This document shows, piece after piece, positions 32,886 through 41,643 of a stretch of 54,719 bases of DNA. The DNA is from an uncultured Erysipelotrichaceae bacterium (GTDB lineage: Bacteria; Bacillota_I; Bacilli_A; RF39; UBA660). Location: contig CADBYH010000009.1 in the NCBI GenBank assembly GCA_902798815.1, positions 1 to 54,719 of the forward strand. Reading direction: 5' to 3'. Below the pieces are notes generated by a model. It searched no databases, had not been told where the DNA came from, and saw nothing but the letters and a program-made list of their open reading frames with translations. Within the stretch, counting starts at the first letter, position 1; each line of letters opens with the position of its first letter. The position numbers and the translations under genes are program-made.

Positions 32886-33278
32886 TTAATCAATTAGTGA
32901 ATTTCCTGATGCATCTTTTGAAATAGATCCAGTAAGTATCATAATTGCTTCAATTAAAGCCCAAACAAAAGATATAATCGGACCAAAACAACATAAAAGT
33001 ATAGTAATTAAAAGTTGAGCAATTGCTTTACCAGTATATCCTAAATAAAAGTTGTGTGCACCAAATACTCCTAAAAAGATTCCTAATAAACCAGCAACCA
33101 TTTTGGACTTTGGTGGTGTTTGACTATTTTGAGGAACACTACCAGGATTTGTACTATTTTGATTAGAAACATTAGTATCAGTAGGTTTTTCTTCACTATT
33201 TTGTGGAGCACCACAACCTGTACAAAATGCTACATCATCTTCTAATTGAGTACCACAACTTGCACAATATTTTGCCAT
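32886..33278 (-). CDS. Zinc-ribbon and TM2-domain membrane protein
   Basis: 130 residues from the ATG at 33278. The N-terminus is a zinc ribbon: YCASCGTQLEDDVAFCTGCG (two CxxC pairs). A Ser/Pro/Asn-rich linker spans about 30-58. The TM2 domain follows: KMVAGLLGIFLGVFGAHNFY, then LGYTGKAIAQLLITIL and a second helix pair, with the conserved Gly-Ala-His-Asn-Phe-Tyr turn. The cytosolic zinc ribbon plus membrane hairpin is a frequent architecture in Firmicutes of unknown function. It has its own ribosome site (AAAGGAG) and follows the ABC exporter genes on the same strand. Confidence 0.85.
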   Translation of the reverse strand: MAKYCASCGTQLEDDVAFCTGCGAPQNSEEKPTDTNVSNQNSTNPGSVPQNSQTPPKSKMVAGLLGIFLGVFGAHNFYLGYTGKAIAQLLITILLCCFGPIISFVWALIEAIMILTGSISKDASGNSLID

Positions 33279-33316
33279 TAATATCAACTCCTTTAATTTA
33301 TTTTATCATAAAATTA

Positions 33317-35299
33317 TTATTTTACAAATTGAGAATTATAAAGTTTAGCATAAAAACCTTTTTTCTTTAATAATTCATCATGAGTTCCTTGTTCAATAAT
33401 GTTACCTTCATTCATTACAAGGATTAAATCAGCATTCTTAATAGTTGATAATCTATGAGCAATTATAAAACTAGTTCTTCCAACCATCAACTTATCCATT
33501 GCCTTTTGAACTAATTCCTCAGTACGAGTATCAACATTAGAAGTAGCTTCATCTAGTATTAAGAAAGGAGCATCTTCAACCATACCACGAGCAATTGTAA
33601 GCAACTGTTTTTGTCCTGAAGAAATAGAATTATTATCTCCTACTCCTGCACTTAAACCACCAGGTAAAGTTTTAATAAAGTGGTCTATTCCAACATGTTT
33701 ACATATCTTCCATAATTCTTCATCTGAAACATTTTTATTATTAAAAATTAAGTTCTCACGAATTGAACCATCAAATAACCAAGTATCTTGTAATATCATT
33801 ATAAATAACTTGTGAATATTATCACGAGATAAATCTTTAATGGAAACCCCATCAATTAAAATATCTCCATCATGTATTTCATAAAACTTCATAAGCAGAT
33901 TAACCATAGTAGTCTTACCTGCACCAGTTGGACCAACTATAGCAATTTTATCTCCTGCCTTAACAGATGCAGTAAAATCTTTAATAATAGTTTTATCTTT
34001 AGAGTATCCAAACTTAACATTCTTAAATTCAATATTTCCTTTAGCAGATTCTCTATCTAATTTAGAAGTAATTTCTGCTTCATCGCTAAGTTCTTCTTCA
34101 TCCAAGAATTCAAATACCCTCTCACCAGCAGCAGCAATAGATTGCATTGTAGTCATTGCTTGAGCTATACGAGAAAGTGGATTAGTAAATAAACGAATAT
34201 ATATCATAAAAGCAACAATAACCCCAAAATTAATCATATTATTCATTACAAGTATTGCTCCTACAACACATACCATAACATATCCAAAGTTACCAATAAA
34301 CATCATTATAGGTTGCATAATACCTGATAGGAATTGACTCTTACGATTACAATAATATAATCTATCATTTATTTCATTAAATTCACGTAATGCTTCTTCT
34401 TCTCCATTATATGCTTTAACGACACTATGTCCTGAAAAAATCTCCTCTATATGTCCATTTAATGAACCAAGTTCTTCTTGTCTTTGTACAAAATATTTTT
34501 GACTAATCTTAAGTAGTATAGCAGAAAAAGCAAAACCAAGAATACTTGATAAAATTGCTGTTAAAGCCATAATCCAATTAGTAACAAACATCATAACTAT
34601 TGAACCTAAAAATAATGTAATATTTGCAACTAAAGAAGTAACAGTATTACTTATATTAATACCTATAGTATCAACATCATTAGTAACACGAGATAAAACA
34701 TCTCCAGCCTCATGAGAATCGAAATATTTAAGAGGAATTCTATTAATCTTACGACTAATATCACTTCTTAATTTCTTAGCATAACTTATTCCTACATATG
34801 CCATTATTATTCCTTGTATATAACCAAATATACAATTTAATAAGTAAATAACACCTAATAAAATAGATCTACTAGTTAAAGCATCAGTATCCATCTTTGC
34901 TTCAACTAAACTAGAAATAGACTTAGGTAATTTATCCATTTTTTCAATTATCTCTTCATTATCCATATCAGGAGTAATAGTAGAAACAATTTCCATATAT
35001 TCTTTTTGATCTTGAGTACTTATAACAACACCTTCATACTCAAATTCTTGAAAATTATGTTTAACAATTTCTTTTGATATATCTTCTAATTTAGCAACAT
35101 CAGGTTTTATCCCATCACTAATAACATCTGTAACATCAGCAAGTTTATTAGGACCAATAGTAGATAAAACAGCTGATAAAAACGCAAATATAACTGCAAT
35201 TATTAATAAATATCTCCAACGATCTAAATTATTAAATAACTTAATCATTGTCCCTTTAAAATCTTTAGATTTTTCTTGTTTCATATTAGGTCTAGGCAT
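33317..35299 (-). CDS. ABC exporter subunit with canonical ATP site (heterodimer partner B)
   Basis: 660 residues from the ATG after GAGGAGG; the GTG six codons upstream is part of that site. The membrane half holds six segments but with an unusual insertion of about 90 residues between TM1 (about 30-50) and TM2, predicted outside. The ATPase half has Walker A GPTGAGKTT, Walker B FLILDEATSNVD with the catalytic Glu, and H-loop AHR. The signature motif is changed to ISSGQKQ in place of LSGGQ. Together with the partner gene this fits a heterodimeric exporter with one degenerate site. The gene overlaps the end of the partner by 8 bases. Confidence 0.9.
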   Translation of the reverse strand: MPRPNMKQEKSKDFKGTMIKLFNNLDRWRYLLIIAVIFAFLSAVLSTIGPNKLADVTDVISDGIKPDVAKLEDISKEIVKHNFQEFEYEGVVISTQDQKEYMEIVSTITPDMDNEEIIEKMDKLPKSISSLVEAKMDTDALTSRSILLGVIYLLNCIFGYIQGIIMAYVGISYAKKLRSDISRKINRIPLKYFDSHEAGDVLSRVTNDVDTIGINISNTVTSLVANITLFLGSIVMMFVTNWIMALTAILSSILGFAFSAILLKISQKYFVQRQEELGSLNGHIEEIFSGHSVVKAYNGEEEALREFNEINDRLYYCNRKSQFLSGIMQPIMMFIGNFGYVMVCVVGAILVMNNMINFGVIVAFMIYIRLFTNPLSRIAQAMTTMQSIAAAGERVFEFLDEEELSDEAEITSKLDRESAKGNIEFKNVKFGYSKDKTIIKDFTASVKAGDKIAIVGPTGAGKTTMVNLLMKFYEIHDGDILIDGVSIKDLSRDNIHKLFIMILQDTWLFDGSIRENLIFNNKNVSDEELWKICKHVGIDHFIKTLPGGLSAGVGDNNSISSGQKQLLTIARGMVEDAPFLILDEATSNVDTRTEELVQKAMDKLMVGRTSFIIAHRLSTIKNADLILVMNEGNIIEQGTHDELLKKKGFYAKLYNSQFVK

Positions 35300-37052
35300 T
35301 TTGAAGTTCCTCCTCACTTAATTGAGATAAAGCAATTTCTTTATATACCTCACAATTTTTTAATAATTCTTTATGTGTACCAATACCAACACATTCTCCT
35401 TTATCAAGAACAATTATCTTATCAGCACTCATAATTGTACCAATTCTTTGAGCAACAATTAAACTTGTAGCATCCTTCATATGTTTTTTTAATTCTTTTC
35501 TTAACTTAGCATCAGTTTGATAATCTAAAGCACTAAAAGAATCATCAAAAATATATATTTCTGGATCTCTAGCAATTGCTCTAGCTATTGATAATCTTTG
35601 TTTTTGACCTCCACTAACATTAGTTCCACCTCTTGCTATATGAGACTTATATCCATCATCCATCTTCTCAACAAAATCCTTAGCTTGAGCAATTTCAATA
35701 GCTTCTTTAACTTTATCTAAACTAATCTTTTTACGTCCATTATCACCATAAGCAACATTATCTTCTACACTACCAGTAAACATAAAAGGAGTTTGTGAAA
35801 TAAAACCAATTCTATTATTTAATTCCTTTAACTGATACTCTTTAACATTAACACCATCAACAAAAACCTCTCCATCAGTAGCATCATAAAGTCTAGGAAT
35901 TAGATTAATTAATGTAGATTTACCAGATCCAGTAGAACCAATAAAAGCAACAACTTCCCCTTTATTTGCCTTAAAATTAATATTTTTTAAAATATACTCA
36001 TCAGCATCAGGGTACTTAAAACTAACATTTTTAAATTCAACAGTACCTACTTCTTCAGTTTTACCATTAAAATCACCAGATACAATAGAAACATCTGCAT
36101 CTAATACTTCATTAATACGTTTAATAGATACTCTCGCTCTTGGAAGTACCATAAAAATCATAGTAAGCATTAAAAATGAAAATATAACTTGAATTCCATA
36201 ACTAGAGAAAACTACCATATTACTAAACATAGTTATTTTCCCAAGCATACCACTATTAATAATAAGTATTGCTCCTACAACATATATTCCTAAATGTTGA
36301 AACTGCATAACAAAATTCATAACAGGATCAAACAAAGCAAAAGTTTTAGTAATTTTTAAATGAATACTACTTAGTTTATCATTAACTTTACCAAATCTTT
36401 GTCCCATAAAATCTTCAGCATTAAAAGCATGAACAACTCTGACACCTAAAATATTCTCACGAGTTACACCATTTAATTTATCAGTTAAAGTTTGAATAAT
36501 TTGGAATCTTGGTGAAACAATTGCTATAATAACCAAGTTAACTACAACTATAATAAGTACTCCAATACCAGTAACTAAGCTAAGTTCTCCACTCTTACCA
36601 ATAATCTTAAATAAAGCCCAAACTGCCATAATAGGAGCCTTTATAATCATTTGTAACCCCATCGCAAGTAACATCTCAATTTGAGTAACATCATTAGTAT
36701 TTCTAGTAATTAAACTACTAGTAGAAAACTTCTTAATCTCCGCAACACCAAATGATTCTACTTTTTCAAATATTTTTCTTCTCATAATACGAGAAAACCT
36801 TGCAGATAATAAGGAAGATAAATATCCAACAATAATAGTACATATTAAACTTAAAACAGCACATAAAATCATATGTCCTCCAGATATTAATATATCCTTC
36901 ATAGTACTATCTTCAGTTTGTATAAGCATAGTTATCTTACTCATATATTCTGGCATTCTTAAATCAAGAAACACAGAAAAAGTAACTAAGATAGACATAA
37001 ATAATATAATAAAATAATCTTTCTTTTCAAAATTTCTAAATATCTTTAGCAT
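35292..37052 (-). CDS. ABC exporter subunit with degenerate ATP site (heterodimer partner A)
   Basis: 586 residues: six membrane segments (about 15-300) and an ATPase domain. Walker A is GSTGSGKST and the signature is NVSGGQKQR. Walker B reads IYIFDDSFSALD, where the catalytic Glu is replaced by Asp, and the H-loop His is replaced by Gln (VAQRIGT). This is the pattern of the LmrC/YheI-like half of multidrug or lipid exporters. Its intact signature would serve the partner's intact Walker motifs, giving one active and one degenerate site. It is cotranscribed with the 33317 gene. Exported substrate unknown; drugs or lipids are typical. Confidence 0.92.
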   Translation of the reverse strand: MLKIFRNFEKKDYFIILFMSILVTFSVFLDLRMPEYMSKITMLIQTEDSTMKDILISGGHMILCAVLSLICTIIVGYLSSLLSARFSRIMRRKIFEKVESFGVAEIKKFSTSSLITRNTNDVTQIEMLLAMGLQMIIKAPIMAVWALFKIIGKSGELSLVTGIGVLIIVVVNLVIIAIVSPRFQIIQTLTDKLNGVTRENILGVRVVHAFNAEDFMGQRFGKVNDKLSSIHLKITKTFALFDPVMNFVMQFQHLGIYVVGAILIINSGMLGKITMFSNMVVFSSYGIQVIFSFLMLTMIFMVLPRARVSIKRINEVLDADVSIVSGDFNGKTEEVGTVEFKNVSFKYPDADEYILKNINFKANKGEVVAFIGSTGSGKSTLINLIPRLYDATDGEVFVDGVNVKEYQLKELNNRIGFISQTPFMFTGSVEDNVAYGDNGRKKISLDKVKEAIEIAQAKDFVEKMDDGYKSHIARGGTNVSGGQKQRLSIARAIARDPEIYIFDDSFSALDYQTDAKLRKELKKHMKDATSLIVAQRIGTIMSADKIIVLDKGECVGIGTHKELLKNCEVYKEIALSQLSEEELQNA

Positions 37053-37111
37053 TATAAAACCTCATCTCTTTATAATTATACAAATACATATAAAAGTCTA
37101 TCACAAAAAGC

Positions 37112-37142
37112 AATAAAAAAATAGTCATATCTGACTATTTTT
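37112..37142 (-). terminator. Terminator of tag
   Basis: AAAAATAGTCA (37117-37127), loop TATC, TGACTATTTTT (37132-37142), then TTATT on the minus strand. Confidence 0.85.
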
Positions 37143-37679
37143 AAAATCACAATCAATATCATGATCATCAATAATACCTATAGCTTGAAGATATGAATAA
37201 ATAATAATAGTACCTACAAATTTCATACCCTTATTTTTTAAATCTCTAGATATTTTATCAGATAATTCATCACTAACTAATAATTTAGAATGAATAATCT
37301 TTTTACCATTAGTAAAAGACCAAATATAATTAGAAAAACTACCATATTCTTTTTGAATATTAATAAATACCCTGCTATTATTAATAACTGCATTTATCTT
37401 TCTTCTATTTCTAATAATATTCTTATTATTTAATAATAAATTAATTTTATTCTCATCATATAAAGAAATCTTTTTATAGTCAAAATTATCAAAAGCTAAT
37501 CTAAAAGATTCACGTTTATTTAAAATACATTCCCAACTAAGTCCTGCTTGAAATATTTCTAATAAAAGCATTTCAAATAAATATTTATCATCATATGAAG
37601 ATACTCCCCATTCTAAATCATGATATTTAACATATAATGGATTATTTAAATTAACCCAAAAACACCTTTTAATTCCCAT
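37125..37679 (-). CDS. tag: DNA-3-methyladenine glycosylase I
   Basis: 184 residues, the usual length. It removes 3-methyladenine from DNA. The zinc ligands are visible: Cys in IKRCFWV, His in YHDLEWGVSSYDD, and the C-terminal DDHDIDCDF with His and Cys. The substrate pocket signature FEMLLLEIFQAGLSWECILN is complete, and NIIRNRRKINAVINNS matches the helix-hairpin-like region. It starts 1 base after the stop of the patatin-like gene, with weak ribosome site, so its translation probably depends on the upstream gene. Confidence 0.95.
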   Translation of the reverse strand: MGIKRCFWVNLNNPLYVKYHDLEWGVSSYDDKYLFEMLLLEIFQAGLSWECILNKRESFRLAFDNFDYKKISLYDENKINLLLNNKNIIRNRRKINAVINNSRVFINIQKEYGSFSNYIWSFTNGKKIIHSKLLVSDELSDKISRDLKNKGMKFVGTIIIYSYLQAIGIIDDHDIDCDFKNSQI

Positions 37680-37680
37680 A

Positions 37681-38517
37681 TTATTTTAAATATTTCTTAA
37701 GACTAGACATACTCGCAGTACAATCTTTAACTCCTAGTCTATACATTTCCTGTACTCTATCTTTATTCTTTTCTACTCTACCAATTTTAACATATTGACT
37801 TGGTCTAATAACAAAAACTCTATTTTCTTCTTCAAGTGCTTCTATATAATCTTTAGTTTTATTGTAAACTTTATACCTATTTTTTAAAGTATCAACTAAT
37901 TTAGGATAGTTTTTATAAAACAATTTGTATGGGAAAGATGACTTCTTCTTACGATATTCTTTTACTCTAGTTTCAACTACTATAATTCGTTTATATCCGT
38001 TTTTAAGTCCCCATTTAATAGGTACAGAATCAGAAATACCTCCATCTAAATATTTTTTATTTTTTACACGCACCATTTTAGAAACAAATGGCATAGAAGC
38101 AGAAGCTCTTAAATATTCCATATCATTTTCAATATCTTTTATTTTTACATATTCTGCTTTACCAGTATCAACATTAGTAACTACACAATAAAACTCTGTT
38201 TTAGATTTATTAAACGTTTCAAAATCAAAAGGATCCAACTCATAAATAAGTTTATTAAAGCAAAAATCTTCATTCATAATATTACCAGTTCTAATCCAAG
38301 AAGAAAAACCAAAATAATTCTTATCATTAAGATATTCTAGATTATATCTTAATACTCTTCCATGTTGATTAGATAAATAATTCATCCCAAACAAAGCACC
38401 TGCAGAAACACCTACTATAGCATCAACCTTTATTTTATTCTTCATCAAAACATCTAACACACCAGCCGTATAAATCCCTCTTAATCCTCCACCTTCCAAA
38501 ACTAATAAGGTCTTCAT
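37681..38517 (-). CDS. Patatin-like phospholipase
   Basis: 278 residues. The Ser-Asp dyad is clear: oxyanion loop EGGGLRGIYTAGVLDVL (residues 7-23), nucleophile in IVGVSAGALFG (GxSxG), and DGGISDSVPIKWG with the catalytic Asp. The family hydrolyses acyl ester bonds of lipids. The C-terminal 90 residues are basic and helical (RKKKSSFPYKLFYKNYPKL), perhaps for membrane contact. The gene is followed directly by tag; GGTGATG precedes the ATG. Closest in outline to the YjjU/RssA-type bacterial patatins. Confidence 0.9.
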   Translation of the reverse strand: MKTLLVLEGGGLRGIYTAGVLDVLMKNKIKVDAIVGVSAGALFGMNYLSNQHGRVLRYNLEYLNDKNYFGFSSWIRTGNIMNEDFCFNKLIYELDPFDFETFNKSKTEFYCVVTNVDTGKAEYVKIKDIENDMEYLRASASMPFVSKMVRVKNKKYLDGGISDSVPIKWGLKNGYKRIIVVETRVKEYRKKKSSFPYKLFYKNYPKLVDTLKNRYKVYNKTKDYIEALEEENRVFVIRPSQYVKIGRVEKNKDRVQEMYRLGVKDCTASMSSLKKYLK

Positions 38518-38549
38518 AACATCACCAATTTAATTATAACATACTTTTT

Positions 38550-38578
38550 ATCAAAAGAAAAAGAAGTTAAAAACTTCT
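38550..38578 (-). terminator. Terminator upstream of the patatin gene
   Basis: AGAAGTT (38562-38568), AAA, AACTTCT (38572-38578), with TTTTCTTTT following on the minus strand. It ends transcription from the 38658 gene or from the remnant at 38582. Confidence 0.75.
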
Positions 38579-38581
38579 ATA

Positions 38582-38641
38582 TCAACCAATTCATAAAGCT
38601 GGAACTATACCATTATTTTCTGCAGCGTACGAACTCTCCTA
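38582..38641 (-). pseudogene. Remnant of a DUF6273-like protein C-terminus
   Basis: Read on the minus strand, 15 codons give ESSYAAENNGIVPAL. A TGA follows where the family has Arg, then the codons for Ile-Gly and a second TGA. The intact protein ending at 53891 finishes WSSYGAHITGGVAPAFRIG. The remnant thus preserves the SSY...GxxPA(F/L)(R/stop)IG pattern with one nonsense change and an upstream stop. A hairpin with a T tract follows, as expected behind a gene end. Confidence 0.5.
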
Positions 38642-38657
38642 TTCTAAAATAACTTTT

Positions 38658-39323
38658 CTAATTAACATCCATTTTATAAGTACAAAAATCTTCTTGCATA
38701 TCTACATCACCAGGTACTATATAAATATCTTTAACATCATTATTACACTTATATATTTTAATTTTATTATCAGAAAAATCATTACTAGACTCAAATACTT
38801 CTGTTAAATTATCTCTATATAGACCCCTATAATTCATATTTTGAATAACATCTTCTATTATTGATGTATCCTTTTCTAAATAAGTTAATAACTCTTTTTT
38901 ATCTTTCTTACCATTCTCTACTACATCAATCTTATCTAAACAATAAGTATATATTTTAGTCTTATCATTACCAAAATATAATACTGATGGATTTAAACAT
39001 TCAGAACTAGGAGTAACACTTAAAGTAAATTCAAATTTCTTTTCTTTAAATTGTGAAGGAATATTTATTTGTTTAGTTAAAACATAAAAGTTAATATCTG
39101 ATGATTCAAGAAGTGATTCTTTATCATTGACTTTAGTAACTCTAGATGCCTGATAAAACATACCTCTAAATGATTGAAAGTGTTTTGCCTCATCATACTT
39201 AGAAACACAAAATACTGGTAAACTTCCACCAACCATATTATTGTAATCAAGAAAAGCAGTAAAAGTACCAAATAAAATAACAAATATTAAAAAGTTTCTA
39301 ATAGTTTTTAAAACACTCATCAT
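38658..39323 (-). CDS. Membrane-anchored extracytoplasmic protein of unknown function
   Basis: 221 residues. One membrane segment at about residues 8-27 (FLIFVILFGTFTAFLDY) follows a basic start, so it is a signal anchor. The outer domain starts with GGSLPVFCVSKYDEAKHFQSFRG (written here only in part: residues 33-55) and FYQASRVTKV, a pattern seen in small exported proteins of gut Firmicutes. Cysteines occur near 39, 113, 126, 199 and 215. No enzymatic motif. AGGAAGGG precedes a double ATG; either could be the start. It is separated from murC by the tRNA gene. Confidence 0.6.
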   Translation of the reverse strand: MMSVLKTIRNFLIFVILFGTFTAFLDYNNMVGGSLPVFCVSKYDEAKHFQSFRGMFYQASRVTKVNDKESLLESSDINFYVLTKQINIPSQFKEKKFEFTLSVTPSSECLNPSVLYFGNDKTKIYTYCLDKIDVVENGKKDKKELLTYLEKDTSIIEDVIQNMNYRGLYRDNLTEVFESSNDFSDNKIKIYKCNNDVKDIYIVPGDVDMQEDFCTYKMDVN

Positions 39324-39395
39324 AGATATCCCTTCCTATTCTAAATAATTATATCAAAAAAAAATAATATCAGTCAATTATACTAATATCATTTT

Positions 39396-39421
39396 TAAAT
39401 AAAAAAGACTCTTAAGAGTCT
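39396..39421 (-). terminator. Terminator of the tRNA-Glu gene
   Basis: AGACTC-TTAA-GAGTCT (39406-39421), a perfect hairpin followed by TTTTTTATTT on the minus strand, 12 bases after the tRNA end. Confidence 0.88.
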
Positions 39422-39432
39422 AAATACATATT

Positions 39433-39509
39433 TGGTAGCCTGTACGGAATTCGAATCCGTGAATGCTGCCTTGAGAGGGCAGTGTGTTAAGCCACTTCAC
39501 CAACAGGCC
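39433..39509 (-). tRNA. tRNA-Glu (anticodon CTC)
   Basis: 77 bases including an encoded CCA. Acceptor arms GGCCTGT and ACAGGCT pair (first pair G-U). The anticodon arm is CTGCC, loop CTCTCAA, GGCAG, giving anticodon CTC, which reads GAG. The T arm is ACGGA-TTCGAAT-TCCGT. CTC is less common than TTC for glutamate in AT-rich genomes, so a tRNA-Glu(TTC) is expected elsewhere. It has its own promoter and terminator. Confidence 0.92.
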
Positions 39510-39520
39510 ATATAAATATT

Positions 39521-39565
39521 GTCACGTGACTAATTAATAATAACATATTTTAGTAATCATGACAA
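39521..39565 (-). promoter_or_regulatory. Promoter of tRNA-Glu with palindrome at the start of the transcript
   Basis: On the minus strand, TTGTCA (39565-39560), 17 bases ending TGT, and TATTAT (39542-39537). The perfect palindrome GTCACGTGAC (39521-39530) lies at the expected start of the transcript, 12 bases before the tRNA. Confidence 0.7.
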
Positions 39566-39574
39566 TATTAATAT

Positions 39575-40915
39575 TTATTCTTCAAAATCTGCTTCTTTTG
39601 GTTCATTAATTTTAATAATTAAATCTTTAAAATTATTAATTAATGTATCAACATAAGCACATCCCATAAAACAAACAACTGAATCTAATTCTCCAGCTAA
39701 TTTATCAATAGTATCATCAGAAATAAGATCACCATCATTTAATCCTTCAATTATATTATTAGAACAAATTCCTGGATAATCTTCTTGTTTTTCTCTATTA
39801 GATTCAATCTCTGTTAAAAATACTTTATCAGCCTTATTAAGAGCTTTAATAAAATCATCTTTAAAATCTTTTGTTCTTGAATAAGTATTAGGTTTAAATA
39901 CAATAACTAATCTCTTATTAGGATATTTTTGTCTAATACCATCAATAGTTGCACTTATCTCAGTAGGATGATGAGCATAATCATCAATAATAATTGTTTC
40001 TCCTACTTTTTGAATAGCAAATCTTCTCTCTGCATTCTTAAAAGTCTTAATAGAATCACGAATAGTCTCTTTATCTATACCAATTTCTTTAGCCATAAGA
40101 ATAGCAGCAGTAGCATTAAGAACCATATGTTTACCATATAATGGAAGTTCAAAACTACCATATAATTCTTCTTTAATATAAATATCAAATCTAGAACCAA
40201 TCTCTTCTAATTTTAAATTCTTAATAACTACATCATTATTAAATCCATATCCATAAAATAATACTTTAGTTTTATAATTAATCTTTTTAACTTCACTATT
40301 ATCTCCATTAGCAATAATTAATTTAGAAGTTTGATTAGCAAATATTTCAAAAGTATCTCTAATATCATTTATATCTTTATAACATTCTAAGTGTTCAGCA
40401 TCTATATTAGTAATAATAGAATACATTGGATGATAAGCTGTAAAATGTCTATTAAATTCATCACTTTCAACTACAAAATAATCATTATCTTTAGTAGCAT
40501 AACCATCTCCTGCTCCAATAAAATAATTACATCCAAAACTATTTGATAAAATATGTTTTAGCATAGAAGATGTAGAAGTTTTACCATGAGTACCACTAAC
40601 ACCTATAGATTTAAACATAGAGATTACATCTCCCATAATTTCACAATATCTCTTTATTGTTAAACCCATCTTCTTAACTCTTTGTAATTCAGGATGATCT
40701 TCACTAAAAGCAACACTATATGTAACTATAGTATCTTTATCTATATCATGATCATGATCATAATATATTGGAATCCCTCTATCTTCTAATCCATCTTGCG
40801 TAAATTTATGGCCTCTAGCATCATCATATCCTGAAACTTCATTTCCCAAATCAGATAAAATTTGTGCAAGAGTAGACATTCCAGTACCCTTAATACCAAT
40901 ACAATAATATTTCAT
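39575..40915 (-). CDS. murC: UDP-N-acetylmuramate--L-alanine ligase
   Basis: 446 residues, typical. It adds L-Ala to UDP-MurNAc in peptidoglycan synthesis. Motifs: N-terminal nucleotide-binding IGIKGTGMSTLAQIL, ATP loop GVSGTHGKTSTSSM (about 108-121), VVESDEFNRHF, ITNIDAEHLECY, KNAERRFAIQK, and IIDDYAHHPTEISATIDGIR, then FKPNTYSRTK. The start is preceded by GAGGAAG. A terminator lies upstream (40947-40980) and the tRNA-Glu promoter directly follows the stop codon. Confidence 0.96.
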   Translation of the reverse strand: MKYYCIGIKGTGMSTLAQILSDLGNEVSGYDDARGHKFTQDGLEDRGIPIYYDHDHDIDKDTIVTYSVAFSEDHPELQRVKKMGLTIKRYCEIMGDVISMFKSIGVSGTHGKTSTSSMLKHILSNSFGCNYFIGAGDGYATKDNDYFVVESDEFNRHFTAYHPMYSIITNIDAEHLECYKDINDIRDTFEIFANQTSKLIIANGDNSEVKKINYKTKVLFYGYGFNNDVVIKNLKLEEIGSRFDIYIKEELYGSFELPLYGKHMVLNATAAILMAKEIGIDKETIRDSIKTFKNAERRFAIQKVGETIIIDDYAHHPTEISATIDGIRQKYPNKRLVIVFKPNTYSRTKDFKDDFIKALNKADKVFLTEIESNREKQEDYPGICSNNIIEGLNDGDLISDDTIDKLAGELDSVVCFMGCAYVDTLINNFKDLIIKINEPKEADFEE

Positions 40916-40946
40916 AATAACACTTCCTCATTAAAATTATAATATA

Positions 40947-40980
40947 ATAAAAAAAAGATGTAAAGTTGTACCTTTACTTC
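40947..40980 (-). terminator. Terminator after queH
   Basis: GTAAAG (40960-40965) and CTTTAC (40972-40977) around a 6-base loop, then ATCTTTTTTTT on the minus strand. Confidence 0.75.
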
Positions 40981-41001
40981 TTTACACTATCAATATATGT
41001 A

Positions 41002-41607
41002 TTAATCTATATATTTGTTCCTAACAGAATAAACACATCCACAATAATCTTGTCTATATAAATCATACTCTTTAGATAATTCAATACTTCTTTTATATCC
41101 ATTTTTCTTCTTAAAATCAGAATATAAATAATTGGCATTAAACCTATTATTAAGATCTTCACCAATCTCATTAATCCAATTACTATTCTTATGAGGAGAT
41201 AAAGTAAGAGTAGTACAAAAATATTCATATCCTAATTTATCCGCTATTCTAGCTGTCTCCTCAAGTCTCATATTATAACATTTATAACATCTAATACCCT
41301 TCTCTGGCACCTTCTCAAGTCCCTTAGTAATATCAAAAAACTTCATTGGATCATAATTTCCTAACTCTAATTTAATTGGATATTTTGTTTTAAATTTACT
41401 TATAAATTTTTTTATCTCATTAACACGCTTATTATATTCATCTTCATCAGTAATATTTGGATTATAATAAAATATTGTTATCGAAAAATAATTACCAATT
41501 CTCTCTAATACAGCACTACTACATGGAGCACAACAAGCATGTAAAAGCAAAGGAGTTCCTTCTTTTATTGATTCCATTTGCTTCATCATTTCAATATCAT
41601 AATTCAT
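41002..41607 (-). CDS. queH: Epoxyqueuosine reductase QueH
   Basis: 201 residues. QueH performs the last step of queuosine synthesis on tRNA and binds iron-sulfur. The Cys signature is complete: LLHACCAPCSSAVLERI (residues 20-36), GIRCYKCYNMRLEETA, and QDYCGCVYS near the C-terminus. Conserved FCTTLTLSPHKNSNWINEIG and FKKKNGYKRSIELSKEYDLY are also present. Other queuosine genes are absent from the window. AAGTGAT precedes the ATG. The gene lies 36 bases after the degenerate kinase-like gene at 41644. Confidence 0.93.
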   Translation of the reverse strand: MNYDIEMMKQMESIKEGTPLLLHACCAPCSSAVLERIGNYFSITIFYYNPNITDEDEYNKRVNEIKKFISKFKTKYPIKLELGNYDPMKFFDITKGLEKVPEKGIRCYKCYNMRLEETARIADKLGYEYFCTTLTLSPHKNSNWINEIGEDLNNRFNANYLYSDFKKKNGYKRSIELSKEYDLYRQDYCGCVYSVRNKYID

Positions 41608-41643
41608 ATAATCACTTCATTTCATAGGAGATTATAACATATT

